Positions 1 to 9,074 of a stretch of DNA of 64,000 nt are shown here, in pieces. A program made the position numbers and the translations under genes. Within the stretch, counting starts at the first letter, position 1; every line of letters starts with the position of its first letter. The notes beneath the pieces were generated by a model. It saw only the letters and a program-made list of their open reading frames with translations, was not told the origin of the DNA and did no database searches. Origin of the DNA: JBMYRH01 sp049602155 (GTDB taxonomy: Bacteria > Myxococcota_A > UBA9042 > PHBI01 > JBMYRH01); assembly GCA_049602155.1 (NCBI GenBank), contig JBMYRH010000013.1, positions 1 through 64,000 on the forward strand, read 5' to 3'.

Positions 1-125
1 CAGCTGATCTCGGGTGTTTAGATGGTTGGTGTGCTGCGACAGTCTGTCAACGGTCACAGACACCGTGCAGGTCGGTAACACACCCTGCTTCCGAGTACTA
101 GATACGGCTGGCGTGATGCCGTGGC

Positions 126-680
126 TCAAGGTGTGGCGGTCATCGCCTTGATGTCCATCACGCAAGGTGACATTGGGCTCGCACCGCCAGCCGGATCGCT
201 GGGGGCTTCGTAGTAGGCGGTCCCGACGACTTGAACTTGCAGGCCCTCGAAGGCTGCGATCTCTTCCTCTGGACGCCGCGCGTCGGCGTGCCAGATGGGG
301 AAGAGCGACACGGAGGTCCCATCAGAGAGCACGATAGAGACGTGCCCTCGGAGCTGACGCGGGGCGACTGGTCGGCGACGCACGTCCACTTGCACGTATT
401 TGCCACGCAGACGCGCGACCACCTCGTCGGCGTCGTCGAGGGACTCCTCGTCGGTGACAAGCGGCAAGGTGCCAGTACCTTCGAGCGCCTCAGGGAACCG
501 GATCGATGACCGCGGCTTTGTGTCCCTGACAGCGGGCGTGGGCGCCGTCGAAGGCTTGGGGTTGGGCTTGAGGTTCTGGCTCATGACGTTGTCCTCCTCG
601 AGCTGGCGTTCTTGGCTGGGTTGGCAGGCGAGGGCCATCGCCGCGATCCCCACACAGACGTTGAGTGTGCTCCATGACAT
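126..680 (-). CDS. Small lipoprotein downstream of the DUF4157 protein (possible partner or immunity protein)
   Basis: 184 residues from the ATG at 680. I chose it because it gives a clean lipoprotein signal peptide (hydrophobic 8-18, lipobox ALAC with Cys19); the frame stays open further upstream but reads through the neighbouring gene. After the lipidation site comes a Pro/Thr-rich linker and then a compact C-terminal domain of about 90 residues, predicted beta-rich (segments such as RGHVSIVLSDGTSVSLFPIW). I do not recognise the domain. It starts 4 bp after the stop of the DUF4157 gene, so the two are surely co-transcribed. A lipoprotein directly behind a putative toxin could be an immunity protein or an accessory; this is inference from position only. 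Confidence 0.7.
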   Translation of the reverse strand: MSWSTLNVCVGIAAMALACQPSQERQLEEDNVMSQNLKPNPKPSTAPTPAVRDTKPRSSIRFPEALEGTGTLPLVTDEESLDDADEVVARLRGKYVQVDVRRRPVAPRQLRGHVSIVLSDGTSVSLFPIWHADARRPEEEIAAFEGLQVQVVGTAYYEAPSDPAGGASPMSPCVMDIKAMTATP

Positions 681-684
681 CGAC

Positions 685-2241
685 TTACTTACGCTTGTCC
701 ATCGCCATGGTGGTGGGGCTCTCACCGTGCTGCTTGTGCACGTCTTTATGCTGCTCATGGAAAGACTGCCCTGCCTTCTTCCCCACACCGTACAGTTGAT
801 AGACCCACTCGGTGTTCTGGGCCTCGTAGTCGCCCACGGCGTAATTTTCGAGGGTCATGCTGTCGGAGCCAGACTTCATGACCACGCCGGCCCAGTGGAA
901 GTTCCAGGTCTTCTCCCCCTCGGCGAGGTCGGGGTGCCGCGCACCGCCAGTGGAGATGTGCAGGGCTTGGCCGACCTCGGGATCTGCGTAGCGGTTGACG
1001 GCCATCTTCTTGTCGAGCGCGTCACGCTCCTCATCGCTCAGCTTGTTGAGGGCGGCCTCGCAGACCGCCCACATCTCGCGCTCCTTGCGGGCTAAGCGTC
1101 GTCGAATCTTCTTCTTCGCGCTGTCGGTCGTCGCGCTAGGCCACTCGGAGATGATCCCACGATGCTGGGCGAGCATTCCCTCAATGATACCCCGAATCTC
1201 GGGGATGTGTTCGGCCACGATTTTGCACTTCGAGACGGCCCCCGACTCGTGCTTTGGCGCACTTCGAGCTCCTCCGTCCGCACCCTGGTACTCCGCGCTC
1301 AGGCTGCCTGAACCATCACCTCTGCCTTTGTCCGCGCCGCTCACCGTGCGTGCGCTGCGGCCGCAGTCGGCGTAGAGCAGCATGTCGTTATCTTTCGTGT
1401 TGTTCTGTGTGTTGGTCACGACGACGTCAGGGAGTGTGCGCTTCGTCCCCTTCTCGTCCTCGACCGTGATGCTGTAGCTACCGGCTTCGAGCGACATGAC
1501 CGAGGTCCCAGCCTCGAGGAGCTTGGAGGCGCTCGCGATGAGCGAGGCGTCCGCGTAGGCGACCTTTGAGCCGTAGATGGTCTCGGCGTTGACCGCGATG
1601 CTGCCGTCGTCAGCCACGCGATGCGGCGTTCCCGTGATCATCTGGTCGGTGTAGCACTGGACCGCGGCGTCTCCGATGTCACGGACCGCGGCACCCTGAG
1701 GCAAGAGGTCTTGCGCGCTTTGTCCGGCCACGACGCGATCGGCTGCGGCGTCTGCGGCGACCTCATATCGGTCGCCCGCGCGCCCCATCCCGCCCGAGAG
1801 CTGGACGCCATCTGATTGCTGAACCACATGGGCGGCCTCATGGGCAGCGAGGTGCTTCGAGGGCCCCGTGTCCGCGAATGCGACGCGGTTCCCGACGGCG
1901 AAGGCGCGCGCCCCCAGCTGTTCGCACGCCGCTGTCGCGGCAGGGCCCGTGTAGGCCTGCACCGCCCCCATATCGACGCCATAGCTGGACTCGATCGCCG
2001 CGCGATGGGGCAGCGCTCCCGAGGGTCCTTGAAAGGCGGCTTGGGCGATGGACTGAGCACTCGACGAGCGGTCGCCGCCCTCGCACTGAAGCCCCGCATG
2101 GGACTTCGGCTGCAGAGCTCTCGTGCCCTCGGCGAAGGACATCGTACGCAGTTGGCGCGTCAACGCGTCACCTCGGTGGGCGTTTGCCGGCCCCTCTGCG
2201 GCGCCTTCAGGGCGTGTCTCGGTGTCCTTGGCAATCTTCAT
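685..2241 (-). CDS. DUF4157 (eCIS core) protein with putative cysteine-protease-like C-terminal domain
   Basis: 518 residues. Residues about 75-145 are a DUF4157 domain: the segment around residues 76-92 is the typical start and HEAAH (134-138) followed by VVQQ is its metalloprotease-like signature. DUF4157 proteins are known cargo or associated proteins of extracellular contractile injection systems. There is no N-terminal signal peptide, as usual for such cargo. The C-terminal half carries YADCGRSART (Cys293), WNFHWAGVV (His449) and MTLENYA (Asn466). That Cys-His-Asn order is compatible with a papain/NlpC-like cysteine peptidase or transglutaminase fold, but this is my inference. No eCIS sheath, tube or baseplate gene is in the window. 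The downstream lipoprotein at 126-680 follows within 4 bp. Confidence 0.85.
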   Translation of the reverse strand: MKIAKDTETRPEGAAEGPANAHRGDALTRQLRTMSFAEGTRALQPKSHAGLQCEGGDRSSSAQSIAQAAFQGPSGALPHRAAIESSYGVDMGAVQAYTGPAATAACEQLGARAFAVGNRVAFADTGPSKHLAAHEAAHVVQQSDGVQLSGGMGRAGDRYEVAADAAADRVVAGQSAQDLLPQGAAVRDIGDAAVQCYTDQMITGTPHRVADDGSIAVNAETIYGSKVAYADASLIASASKLLEAGTSVMSLEAGSYSITVEDEKGTKRTLPDVVVTNTQNNTKDNDMLLYADCGRSARTVSGADKGRGDGSGSLSAEYQGADGGARSAPKHESGAVSKCKIVAEHIPEIRGIIEGMLAQHRGIISEWPSATTDSAKKKIRRRLARKEREMWAVCEAALNKLSDEERDALDKKMAVNRYADPEVGQALHISTGGARHPDLAEGEKTWNFHWAGVVMKSGSDSMTLENYAVGDYEAQNTEWVYQLYGVGKKAGQSFHEQHKDVHKQHGESPTTMAMDKRK

Positions 2242-2429
2242 ATGCCGTCCTCATGACGCAGCGGTGTACGCCGATGACCGATCGACGCAGAGCAGGGTTC
2301 CCCGAGACGCCTCGACCGTACATAACTCGCGCGATTGGCACAAACTTGGCGCACCCCGTGACGCGCCCGTTGTCGTTGTAGACCGCCTTTGAGGTCGCTC
2401 GACGCCGACATGACGGTTAGGCTGCCGCC
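2242..2429. other. Divergent intergenic region
   Basis: The stretch separates the divergent DUF4157 gene and the SGNH lipoprotein gene, so it must hold both promoters. I see no convincing -35/-10 pair, operator or small gene in it. Confidence 0.4.
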
Positions 2430-3746
2430 ATGATCGTACGATGCACTCAGCGCCCCCTGTCGACCACCACCCTCTGCTTCCGCGGGCTCTCGCAGCGCTC
2501 GAAGCGCGGGGCGCTCGTCCTCACCGCTCTCCTCATCTTGGCCCTTAGCGGCTGCTCCTCCGACGCAGAGGCTGACCCCGCTGTTCAGGCCCCGGACACC
2601 CAGCAGACTGTGGAAGACGACATGACCTCCACAGGCACAGCGGGTCAGGACGCCACGTCGAGGGCTGATGTCAACGCTGGTGCGCAGGTCGTTGATGCTG
2701 TGACGGAGGTCGACGCTCCCGCTGAGGATGTCCAGGCCGGGACACCTGATGCAGGAGGTCCATCAGACTCGGTGTCTTCTTTCGACGCAGCGCCTCCCTT
2801 TGACGCGCAGATGACTGCTGATGCGGCGGCGCCTCTTGATGTGGACGGGGGCCCGGAAAGTGAGGTGCCCTCTGATGCGACGCAGCCCTCTGATGTCGAG
2901 GTGGCGGTTGACGGCGAGGTGGCCCTAGACGGCGACAGTGAGGAGGGGGCGCCTGAGGGGTGCACCGATCACGCAGCGTGGCCGACTCGTGTGCTCTTCA
3001 TCGGCAATTCGTACATCGGCTCCAACGGTGGGCTCGACAGCGCGCTCGCGAGCTTCGCTGCGGGACAGCCTTGCAGCCCTGGCTTTGCGATGGCGCACGC
3101 GAAGTACTCGCCGGGGGGCAAGAAGCTGCATCAGCACTACGCGGAGGCGACGACGGAGGGGTCCACCTTGCATGGCCTCCTGAACGACCCCTTGGGTTGG
3201 GACATCGTGGTGCTCCAAGATCAGAGCCAGGTGCCGGGGTTCCCGAAGGAGTGGTCGACAGACAAGGCCCAGAGCCTGGAGCAGATGGACGATTGGGCGC
3301 TCCTCATCGAAGGCGTCGGGGCTCGTGTGGTCTTCTTCATGACCTGGGGTCGCCGAGATGGTGACCCGGCCAACAGCATCTACGCGACCTACAGCGCGAT
3401 GCAGGACTTGCTCGCGCAGGGCTATCAGGAGTACGCGGACTTGGCGCAGGCCGCGGCGGCCAAGCCCGTCGGTGTGGCACCGGTCGGGCTGGGGTGGCGC
3501 GCAGTCCACGACGACGCGCTCGCTGTCACGGTGGGTCAGGTGGAGACCACCGCGCGCTTCACGTCCCTCTACTCGGGGGATGGGAGTCACCCGAGCGTGC
3601 GTGGGACCTACCTCGCAGCCGCAGTCTTCTTCGAATTCCTCACGGGCACCCCTGCAGCGCTCGGGACGTGGCATCCAGACGCCATCAAGGCAGAGGATAA
3701 AGCGTGGCTGGACGAGGCCGCGAGCGCGGCGATCGCGAGCCCTTGA
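2430..3746 (+). CDS. SGNH hydrolase-like lipoprotein (DUF4886 type)
   Basis: 438 residues. Signal peptide 27-41 with lipobox LSGC (Cys42), then an Asp/Ala/Glu-rich linker to about residue 175, then an SGNH hydrolase-like domain. Catalytic motifs visible: VLFIGNSYIG (nucleophile Ser194), VVLQDQSQ (about 260-267, block III-like) and GDGSHPSVRG (Asp384 and His387 of the acid-base pair). This matches the DUF4886 branch of the SGNH/GDSL esterases; the substrate is unknown, and such enzymes deacylate carbohydrate or lipid esters. The protein should sit in the outer membrane or periplasm on an acidic tether. It is transcribed alone. The ATG at 2430 has only a weak ribosome binding site; Met65 is inside the linker and cannot be the start. 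Confidence 0.85.
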   Translation: MIVRCTQRPLSTTTLCFRGLSQRSKRGALVLTALLILALSGCSSDAEADPAVQAPDTQQTVEDDMTSTGTAGQDATSRADVNAGAQVVDAVTEVDAPAEDVQAGTPDAGGPSDSVSSFDAAPPFDAQMTADAAAPLDVDGGPESEVPSDATQPSDVEVAVDGEVALDGDSEEGAPEGCTDHAAWPTRVLFIGNSYIGSNGGLDSALASFAAGQPCSPGFAMAHAKYSPGGKKLHQHYAEATTEGSTLHGLLNDPLGWDIVVLQDQSQVPGFPKEWSTDKAQSLEQMDDWALLIEGVGARVVFFMTWGRRDGDPANSIYATYSAMQDLLAQGYQEYADLAQAAAAKPVGVAPVGLGWRAVHDDALAVTVGQVETTARFTSLYSGDGSHPSVRGTYLAAAVFFEFLTGTPAALGTWHPDAIKAEDKAWLDEAASAAIASP

Positions 3747-3844
3747 GGCGAGGCGGCGTGCCTCGGCGCGTTCTCGGGTGACATACGCGGCCTGTCAGCA
3801 TAGCGTCTCAATCACGTGAAACCCGACCGATGCGAGGGCCCCTC

Positions 3845-4549
3845 ATGACGATGATTGAAGACGACTTGCCGGACCATGACGTGGCCAAGACGCTCCGGGC
3901 GCTTGGGGTAGAGGGGTCGGGTCACCCGCCTCGGATCTTGATCCTCTACGGCTCGTTGCGCGAGCGGAGCTTCAGTCGACTCCTGGCCGAAGAGGCCGAG
4001 CGCGTGCTGACTCACTTTGGGGCCGAGGTGAAGGTCTTTCGCCCCCATGACCTGCCAGTCTTTGACCGCATGTCGAATGACCACCCAGAGGTTCAGAAGC
4101 TGCGGGCGCTCTCACTTTGGTCCGAGGGCCACGTCTGGGTGAGCCCGGAGCAGCACGGGAGCATGACTGGGGTGTTTAAGAACCAGCTGGACTGGATCCC
4201 GCTCTCCGATGGTGCCGTGCGCCCGAGCCAGGGGCGCACCTTGGCCGTGATGCAGGTCTGTGGTGGGTCGCAGTCCTTCAACACGGTCAATCAGCTGAGG
4301 ATCCTCGGGCGCTGGATGCGCATGGTCACGATCCCCAACCAGTCCTCGGTCGCCAAGGCCTGGCAGGAGTTCGATGACGACGGGCGCATGAAGCCCTCAA
4401 GCTACCGTGACCGGGTCGTCGATGTCCTCGAAGAGCTCTTCCGCTTCACGGTGCTGATGAGGGATCGAAGTGACGCGCTGACCCTCCGCTACAGCGAGCA
4501 GAAGCAGCTGGCGGCGCAGGGTGCACTGACCAAGGGTCAGGGTGTCTAG
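3845..4549 (+). CDS. arsH: ArsH-type NADPH-dependent FMN reductase
   Basis: 234 residues from ATG 3845, which has GAGGG six bases upstream; an in-frame ATG at 3830 is the alternative. Flavodoxin-like fold with the FMN phosphate-binding loop GSLRERSFSR (from about residue 36). It also has the ArsH-specific stretch around VSPEQHGSMTGVFKNQLDW and the conserved C-terminal NTVNQLRILGRWMRM and IPNQSSVAKAWQEF. ArsH proteins oxidise trivalent organoarsenicals or reduce quinones and azo dyes with NADPH in the cytoplasm. No arsR, arsB, arsC or arsM lies nearby, so the gene is an orphan and its inducer cannot be read from context. Confidence 0.93.
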   Translation: MTMIEDDLPDHDVAKTLRALGVEGSGHPPRILILYGSLRERSFSRLLAEEAERVLTHFGAEVKVFRPHDLPVFDRMSNDHPEVQKLRALSLWSEGHVWVSPEQHGSMTGVFKNQLDWIPLSDGAVRPSQGRTLAVMQVCGGSQSFNTVNQLRILGRWMRMVTIPNQSSVAKAWQEFDDDGRMKPSSYRDRVVDVLEELFRFTVLMRDRSDALTLRYSEQKQLAAQGALTKGQGV

Positions 4550-4642
4550 GTCACCGTCTTTGACCTCAGCTCACGCAGGTCGAGGCTTGCCAACGCTGAA
4601 GGTCTGAGGCTGTGATGACGCCCCCCGCCCAAGGAACCGACT

Positions 4643-6742
4643 GTGTCGTTACAGCTGCATACCCTTGCCCCGATTACCTTGACCATTGGCCTATTGATTT
4701 CAGGGTGCGTGAGCACCACGGAGAACCTGATGAGTGACGCTACCCACGCTGCCCATGAGCCTGCCACGACGACCCCTTGGGAGGTCGATCGTTTTGCCGA
4801 TGTCCGAGTGCTGCGCTACGAGGTGCCCGGGTTTGACGCGCTGCCGCTGCGCGACAAAAAGCTCGCCTATTACCTCACGGAGGCGGCGCTGGCAGGGCGC
4901 GACATCACCTGGGACCAAAACCACGCGTCGAACCTCGTGGTGCGCAAGACCATCGAGGCTCTGGTGAGCGTCAGCGCAGGGGAGGGCGACCCTGCGTGGG
5001 CAGCGTTCTTGACCTGGGCCAAGCGCGTCTGGTTCTCCAAGGGGATCCACCACCACTACTCGACGCGGAAGTTTGAGCCGGGTTTTGGTGCAGACGACCT
5101 CTCGCGCTGGATGCACAGCGTGGAGAGCGGGTCGTTGCCGATCGCGCCCGGCGGCGATGTGGCCGCGCTCGCAGCCGAGCTCTCGTCGGTGCTCTTCGAC
5201 GAGGCCATCGACGCCGTGAGGGTGGAGCAGCGCGACGGGGTAGACGTCGTCACAGGCTCGGCCAACAACTTCTATCGCGACGTCACTCAGGCTGACGTTG
5301 AGGCGTTCTACAGCGAGAAGATCGATGGGGACGATGACACGCCGATCTCTCACGGCCTGAATTCGCAGCTCGTGCGCTGCGACGACGGCCTCGTGGAGCG
5401 CGCGTGGCACATCGGGGGCCTCTACTCCGAGGCGATTGAGGAGGTCGTCCTTTGGCTGGAGCGCGCCATCGAGGTCGCGGAGAACGCCGAGCAGCGCGCG
5501 GCGCTCACCCACCTCGTGCGTTACTACCGAACGGGAGACCTTGAGGACTTTGATCGCTACAGCGTCGCGTGGGTCAAAGACACCGAGAGCCGCATCGACA
5601 CGATCAACGGCTTCATCGAGACCTACGGTGATTCACTGGGGTACCGCGGGACCTGGGAGGCGCTGGTGAGCTTCAAGGATCTTGAGGCGAGCAAGCGCAT
5701 GACGACGATCTCAAGCCACGCGCAGTGGTTCGAGGCGAACTCGTCTATCCTGGAACACCACAAGAAAGAGAAGGTCACCGGCATCATGGGGACGGTCATC
5801 ACGGTGACGGGCTCTGGCGGTGACTCGTCGCCGACGCTGCCTCTAGGAGTGAACCTCCCGAATGCGGACTGGATTCGCCGCGACCACGGCTCGAAGTCCG
5901 TCAGCTTGGGCAACATCGGTCACGCGTACCACGAGGCCGGCAAAGGCTCCGGGCTGCTCGAGGAGTTCGCGCTGACCGACGATGAGGTGACCCGAGCTAA
6001 GGCCCATGGATTCGTCGCCGATCACCTTCACACCGACCTGCACGAGGTCATTGGCCACGCCTCCGGGCGCTTGGATCCTGGCGTGGCGGGGCTCAACACC
6101 ACGCTCAAGCAGTACGCCTCCACCCTCGAAGAGGCGCGCGCGGACTTGGTCGGGCTCTACTTCTTGATGGATCCCAAATTGATCGAGCTCGGGCTCATGG
6201 AGAGCCTCGAGGTAGGCCGCGCTGCCTACGACGACTACATCCGCAACGGGCTCATGGTGCAGCTCGCTCGCATCACCCACGGCGACGACATCGAGCAGGC
6301 GCACATGCGCAACCGGCACCTGGTCTCGAAGTGGACGCTCGAGCACGGCGATGGGGCCATCGAGCGCGTTGATCGTGAGGGCAAGACCTACTTCGTGGTC
6401 CGGGATTACGACCGCCTTCGTGTCCTCTTTGGTGAGCTCTTACGCGAGGTGCAGCGCATTAAGTCCGAGGGTGACTTCGAGGCGGGCAAAGCCCTGGTTG
6501 AGACCTACGGCATCAAGGTCGAGCCGGAGCTGCACGCGCAGGTCTTGGCGCGCTACAACGCGCTCGACCTAAAGCCCTACTCGGGCTTCATCGCGCCGCG
6601 GCTGGTGCCCCTTGAGGAGGGGGGCCAGATCGTGGACGTGACCGTCGAATACCCCAGAGATTTTACCGCCCAGATGCTCCGCTACGGTCGTGAGCATGCG
6701 ACGCTCTCGGCGCGACCGTCTGCAGGTGGCTGTCAGCCCTGA
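4643..6742 (+). CDS. Dipeptidyl-peptidase III-like (M49) lipoprotein
   Basis: 699 residues, GTG start at 4643 with AAGGA about 7 bases upstream. N-terminal signal peptide with lipobox ISGC (Cys22). The M49 zinc motif HEVIGH is at 467-472 (HEXXGH, with the extra residue that marks this family) and the second motif EEARAD is at 496-501. M49 enzymes cut dipeptides from the N-terminus of oligopeptides. The eukaryotic enzyme is cytosolic, while this one carries a lipoprotein signal and so should work in the periplasm or on the surface, probably in peptide scavenging. Length is normal for bacterial members. Homologues are often mislabelled as dihydrofolate reductase. Monocistronic. Confidence 0.92.
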   Translation: MSLQLHTLAPITLTIGLLISGCVSTTENLMSDATHAAHEPATTTPWEVDRFADVRVLRYEVPGFDALPLRDKKLAYYLTEAALAGRDITWDQNHASNLVVRKTIEALVSVSAGEGDPAWAAFLTWAKRVWFSKGIHHHYSTRKFEPGFGADDLSRWMHSVESGSLPIAPGGDVAALAAELSSVLFDEAIDAVRVEQRDGVDVVTGSANNFYRDVTQADVEAFYSEKIDGDDDTPISHGLNSQLVRCDDGLVERAWHIGGLYSEAIEEVVLWLERAIEVAENAEQRAALTHLVRYYRTGDLEDFDRYSVAWVKDTESRIDTINGFIETYGDSLGYRGTWEALVSFKDLEASKRMTTISSHAQWFEANSSILEHHKKEKVTGIMGTVITVTGSGGDSSPTLPLGVNLPNADWIRRDHGSKSVSLGNIGHAYHEAGKGSGLLEEFALTDDEVTRAKAHGFVADHLHTDLHEVIGHASGRLDPGVAGLNTTLKQYASTLEEARADLVGLYFLMDPKLIELGLMESLEVGRAAYDDYIRNGLMVQLARITHGDDIEQAHMRNRHLVSKWTLEHGDGAIERVDREGKTYFVVRDYDRLRVLFGELLREVQRIKSEGDFEAGKALVETYGIKVEPELHAQVLARYNALDLKPYSGFIAPRLVPLEEGGQIVDVTVEYPRDFTAQMLRYGREHATLSARPSAGGCQP

Positions 6743-6752
6743 CTTGTGTGGT

Positions 6753-8261
6753 CTACTGGAGCCAGACGTGGTCGACCTGGGCGTTCCAGCTGCTCGGTCC
6801 GCAGTCCGCGCGGCACACCATGACGTACCGGAGCGGGTCGTTGTTGGGCTTGTAGCAGAAGGTCTTGCCCGGGTTCGACGTCTCATCTGCGTAGCTTGAG
6901 TACTGGTAGACGTAGTTGAGGGTGCTGTTCTCGGTGTGCGCGAAGACGTCGATGCCGGTCTTGCCGGCGCCCTTGCAGAGTTCGCACTGGCCGCCGCAGT
7001 CATCGCCGCTACAGCCTGAGTCTCCGGCCCAGAATTCGACGCAGATCTCGTCCGGCGTACACGTCAGCCCGAAGTCCACGATGGTGCAGGCGCTCACGGG
7101 CACGCCGAGGAAGTCGAAGGTGTTGTCGGTGCCCGACCAGAGCTCCGCGACTTGGCCGTCATTGGTGAGCACGTTGGTCGCATCACAGACCCCATTGCCC
7201 GAACCACCAGGCCCGGAGATCACCGCGACCGGGTCGACACAATTGCCCGCAGGCTCTTCGACACAGACGCCGCCCTCACAGCTGCCAGCGGCACAGGGCT
7301 GGGGAGCACTCCACTCCTGACACGGGTCAGCATCGTAGTCGCCACAGAGCATCAACGCTGTCCCTGAGCACTGCGTTTGGCCTGCGGTGCAGTCATCGTC
7401 ACAGCACTGCTGGTCACAGGTGCCGCCACAGCCGTCGCTCTCTCCACAGGCCTTGTCGACACAGTCGGGGCTGCAGCACCCCGAGCCGTCTAAGCAGGTC
7501 CCTCCGCAGCCGTCCGCAGCGCCGCAGAGCTTACCCCCACATGCCGGCTCGCAACATGCCCCACCACACACACCGCCACATCCGTCATCTTCACCACAGT
7601 TTGTGTCGTCGCAGGTCGGGGTGCAGCAGGCGCCCTCAAGGCATATCGCGCCCTCGGCGCATGTCTCGGAGGCGACCTGCTCCAAGCACGCGTTGTCCGC
7701 GCTCTGGCTGCAGGTCATGACCGACGCGCCGTCACAGCTGAGGGTGCCCTCCACATCGCACTCATGGGTGCAGCAGCCGCTCCCGATGAGGCACGTCCCT
7801 TCGCAGCCGTCTTTTTCGCCGCAGACTTCATCGATGCACCATGGTTCGCAGGCGCACTCCAGGTCATCGGTGCAGCTCTCGTTCTCGGCGCATGACCCGC
7901 AGTTGAGCTCACCGACGCATCCGTCTGGGACCACCCCGCACTCGGCCCCGAGGGCCTCGCAGGTCGTGGGGAGACAGGGAGGGGTCACATCGGTGGTCGT
8001 GGCGTCGCTCTCGACGAGGGTGTCCGTTGCAGCGTCGTCATTGTCGACGTCCGAGCCAGGTTGCACCTCGGTGAATGTGTCATCTGTGGGCGCGTCGACG
8101 ACCTCTTCCGCTGCATCCTCGCTCGCCTCGATGGCTGCGTCGAAGACCGGGCTCACATCATAGGCCTCGGCGCCTGTGTCTTCGGGAGCCGGGGAGGCGC
8201 TCTCGCCGCACGCGGCGATCGAGAATGCGAACAGAAAGCAGCCCAGTTGCAGGCGAGTCAT
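6753..8261 (-). CDS. Cys-rich repeat lipoprotein
   Basis: 502 residues; ATG at 8261 preceded by AAGGAG. Signal peptide with lipobox IAAC (Cys18), an acidic linker rich in Asp/Glu/Ala/Val (about 20-90), then Cys-rich modules. At least four consecutive copies of a Cys-x-x-x-Cys...CGxxDGCGGxC pattern can be read (for example KLCGAADGCGGTC and KACGESDGCGGTC). This module is frequent in Myxococcota surface proteins. The last ~150 residues form a separate disulfide-containing domain (SACTIVDFGLTCTPDEICVE and beyond). All Cys are probably disulfide-bonded outside the cell. Function unknown; adhesion or surface display is only a guess. Confidence 0.82.
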   Translation of the reverse strand: MTRLQLGCFLFAFSIAACGESASPAPEDTGAEAYDVSPVFDAAIEASEDAAEEVVDAPTDDTFTEVQPGSDVDNDDAATDTLVESDATTTDVTPPCLPTTCEALGAECGVVPDGCVGELNCGSCAENESCTDDLECACEPWCIDEVCGEKDGCEGTCLIGSGCCTHECDVEGTLSCDGASVMTCSQSADNACLEQVASETCAEGAICLEGACCTPTCDDTNCGEDDGCGGVCGGACCEPACGGKLCGAADGCGGTCLDGSGCCSPDCVDKACGESDGCGGTCDQQCCDDDCTAGQTQCSGTALMLCGDYDADPCQEWSAPQPCAAGSCEGGVCVEEPAGNCVDPVAVISGPGGSGNGVCDATNVLTNDGQVAELWSGTDNTFDFLGVPVSACTIVDFGLTCTPDEICVEFWAGDSGCSGDDCGGQCELCKGAGKTGIDVFAHTENSTLNYVYQYSSYADETSNPGKTFCYKPNNDPLRYVMVCRADCGPSSWNAQVDHVWLQ

Positions 8262-8561
8262 GCGCAGGCTCCTTGGGGTAGCGACAGATGGCAGGCCCCG
8301 CTTCAGTGTGTGAATGGCCCTAAGGGTTACCCAAGCCGACGACCTTTACAATCGCGCAGCAGGGGCAGACGGGGGTGCGTTGTCCCTCACCTTCTCGCCA
8401 GGTATCGTGACGCACCCTTTGTGATTCCTGTTGTGTGCGGTGCCTGGGCTCATCTTTGCTTGTGCTGTCGACCCCGTGCGCGCTGCGTCAAGGCGCTGTA
8501 TCATGTAGGCTCACCCGTGGACTGAGAGCCTCCCTCTTTTAGACGACCGTGGTGCGATGAC
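8262..8561. other. Divergent intergenic region
   Basis: Non-coding as far as I can see. It holds the upstream regions of the divergent Cys-rich lipoprotein and GNAT genes. One inverted repeat is visible, GGGTGCGT at 8373-8380 against ACGCACCC at 8410-8417, with a 29-base loop; its role is unclear. Confidence 0.4.
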
Positions 8562-9074
8562 ATGACCGAGCCCGCGCTTCAGTTTCGATTCGCGACCCCG
8601 GATGATGCGACGATCATCTATGACTTCATCGTGGCGCTCGCCGTGTACGAGCGGGAGCCTGACGTGGTCGAAGCCACTCCGGAGTCGCTCAGGGCACAAC
8701 TCGAGGCTCAACCGTCACCCTTTGAGTGCCTCATCGCTGAGCAAGGGGGCATCCCCGTCGGCTTCGCGCTCTTTTTTCATAACTACTCGACGTGGCGCGG
8801 TCAGAGGGGGCTCTATTTGGAGGACCTCTTTGTCCTCGAGTCGTGGCGTGGCCAGGGGATAGGCAAGCGCTTGCTGGCCACATTGGCGTCACTGACCCTC
8901 AAGCGGGGCTGCAGCAGGCTCGAGTGGCAGGTGCTTGATTGGAATCAGCCGGCCATCGACTTCTACGCCTCGCTCGGGGCGCCCGTGCGGAGGGGCTGGT
9001 TGCCATGTCGCTTAGAGGGTGAGCCCTTGCTCGCCCTTGGAGACCAAGGTGCCACCCTGAATGAGGAGCCCTGA
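8562..9074 (+). CDS. GNAT family N-acetyltransferase (diamine/thialysine acetyltransferase-like)
   Basis: 170 residues, the normal length for the family. The acetyl-CoA binding motif A is RGQGIG at 96-101 in LESWRGQGIGKRLL. Flanking blocks FFHNYSTWRGQRGLYLEDLF and WQVLDWNQPAIDFYASLGA are characteristic of the spermidine/spermine (SSAT) and thialysine acetyltransferase branch. It should be a cytoplasmic enzyme that acetylates a primary amine with acetyl-CoA. Substrate identity (polyamine, thialysine or other) cannot be decided from the sequence. It stands alone with about 300 non-coding bases on each side. Confidence 0.9.
   Translation: MTEPALQFRFATPDDATIIYDFIVALAVYEREPDVVEATPESLRAQLEAQPSPFECLIAEQGGIPVGFALFFHNYSTWRGQRGLYLEDLFVLESWRGQGIGKRLLATLASLTLKRGCSRLEWQVLDWNQPAIDFYASLGAPVRRGWLPCRLEGEPLLALGDQGATLNEEP

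Noticed and set aside
4643..6742. Dihydrofolate reductase (a name often attached to homologues)
   Set aside because: HEVIGH and EEARAD are the zinc motifs of M49 peptidases; no DHFR fold or motif is present.
8373..8417. Terminator with stem GGGTGCGT/ACGCACCC
   Set aside because: It lies upstream of two divergent genes with nothing to terminate, and the loop of 29 bases is long.
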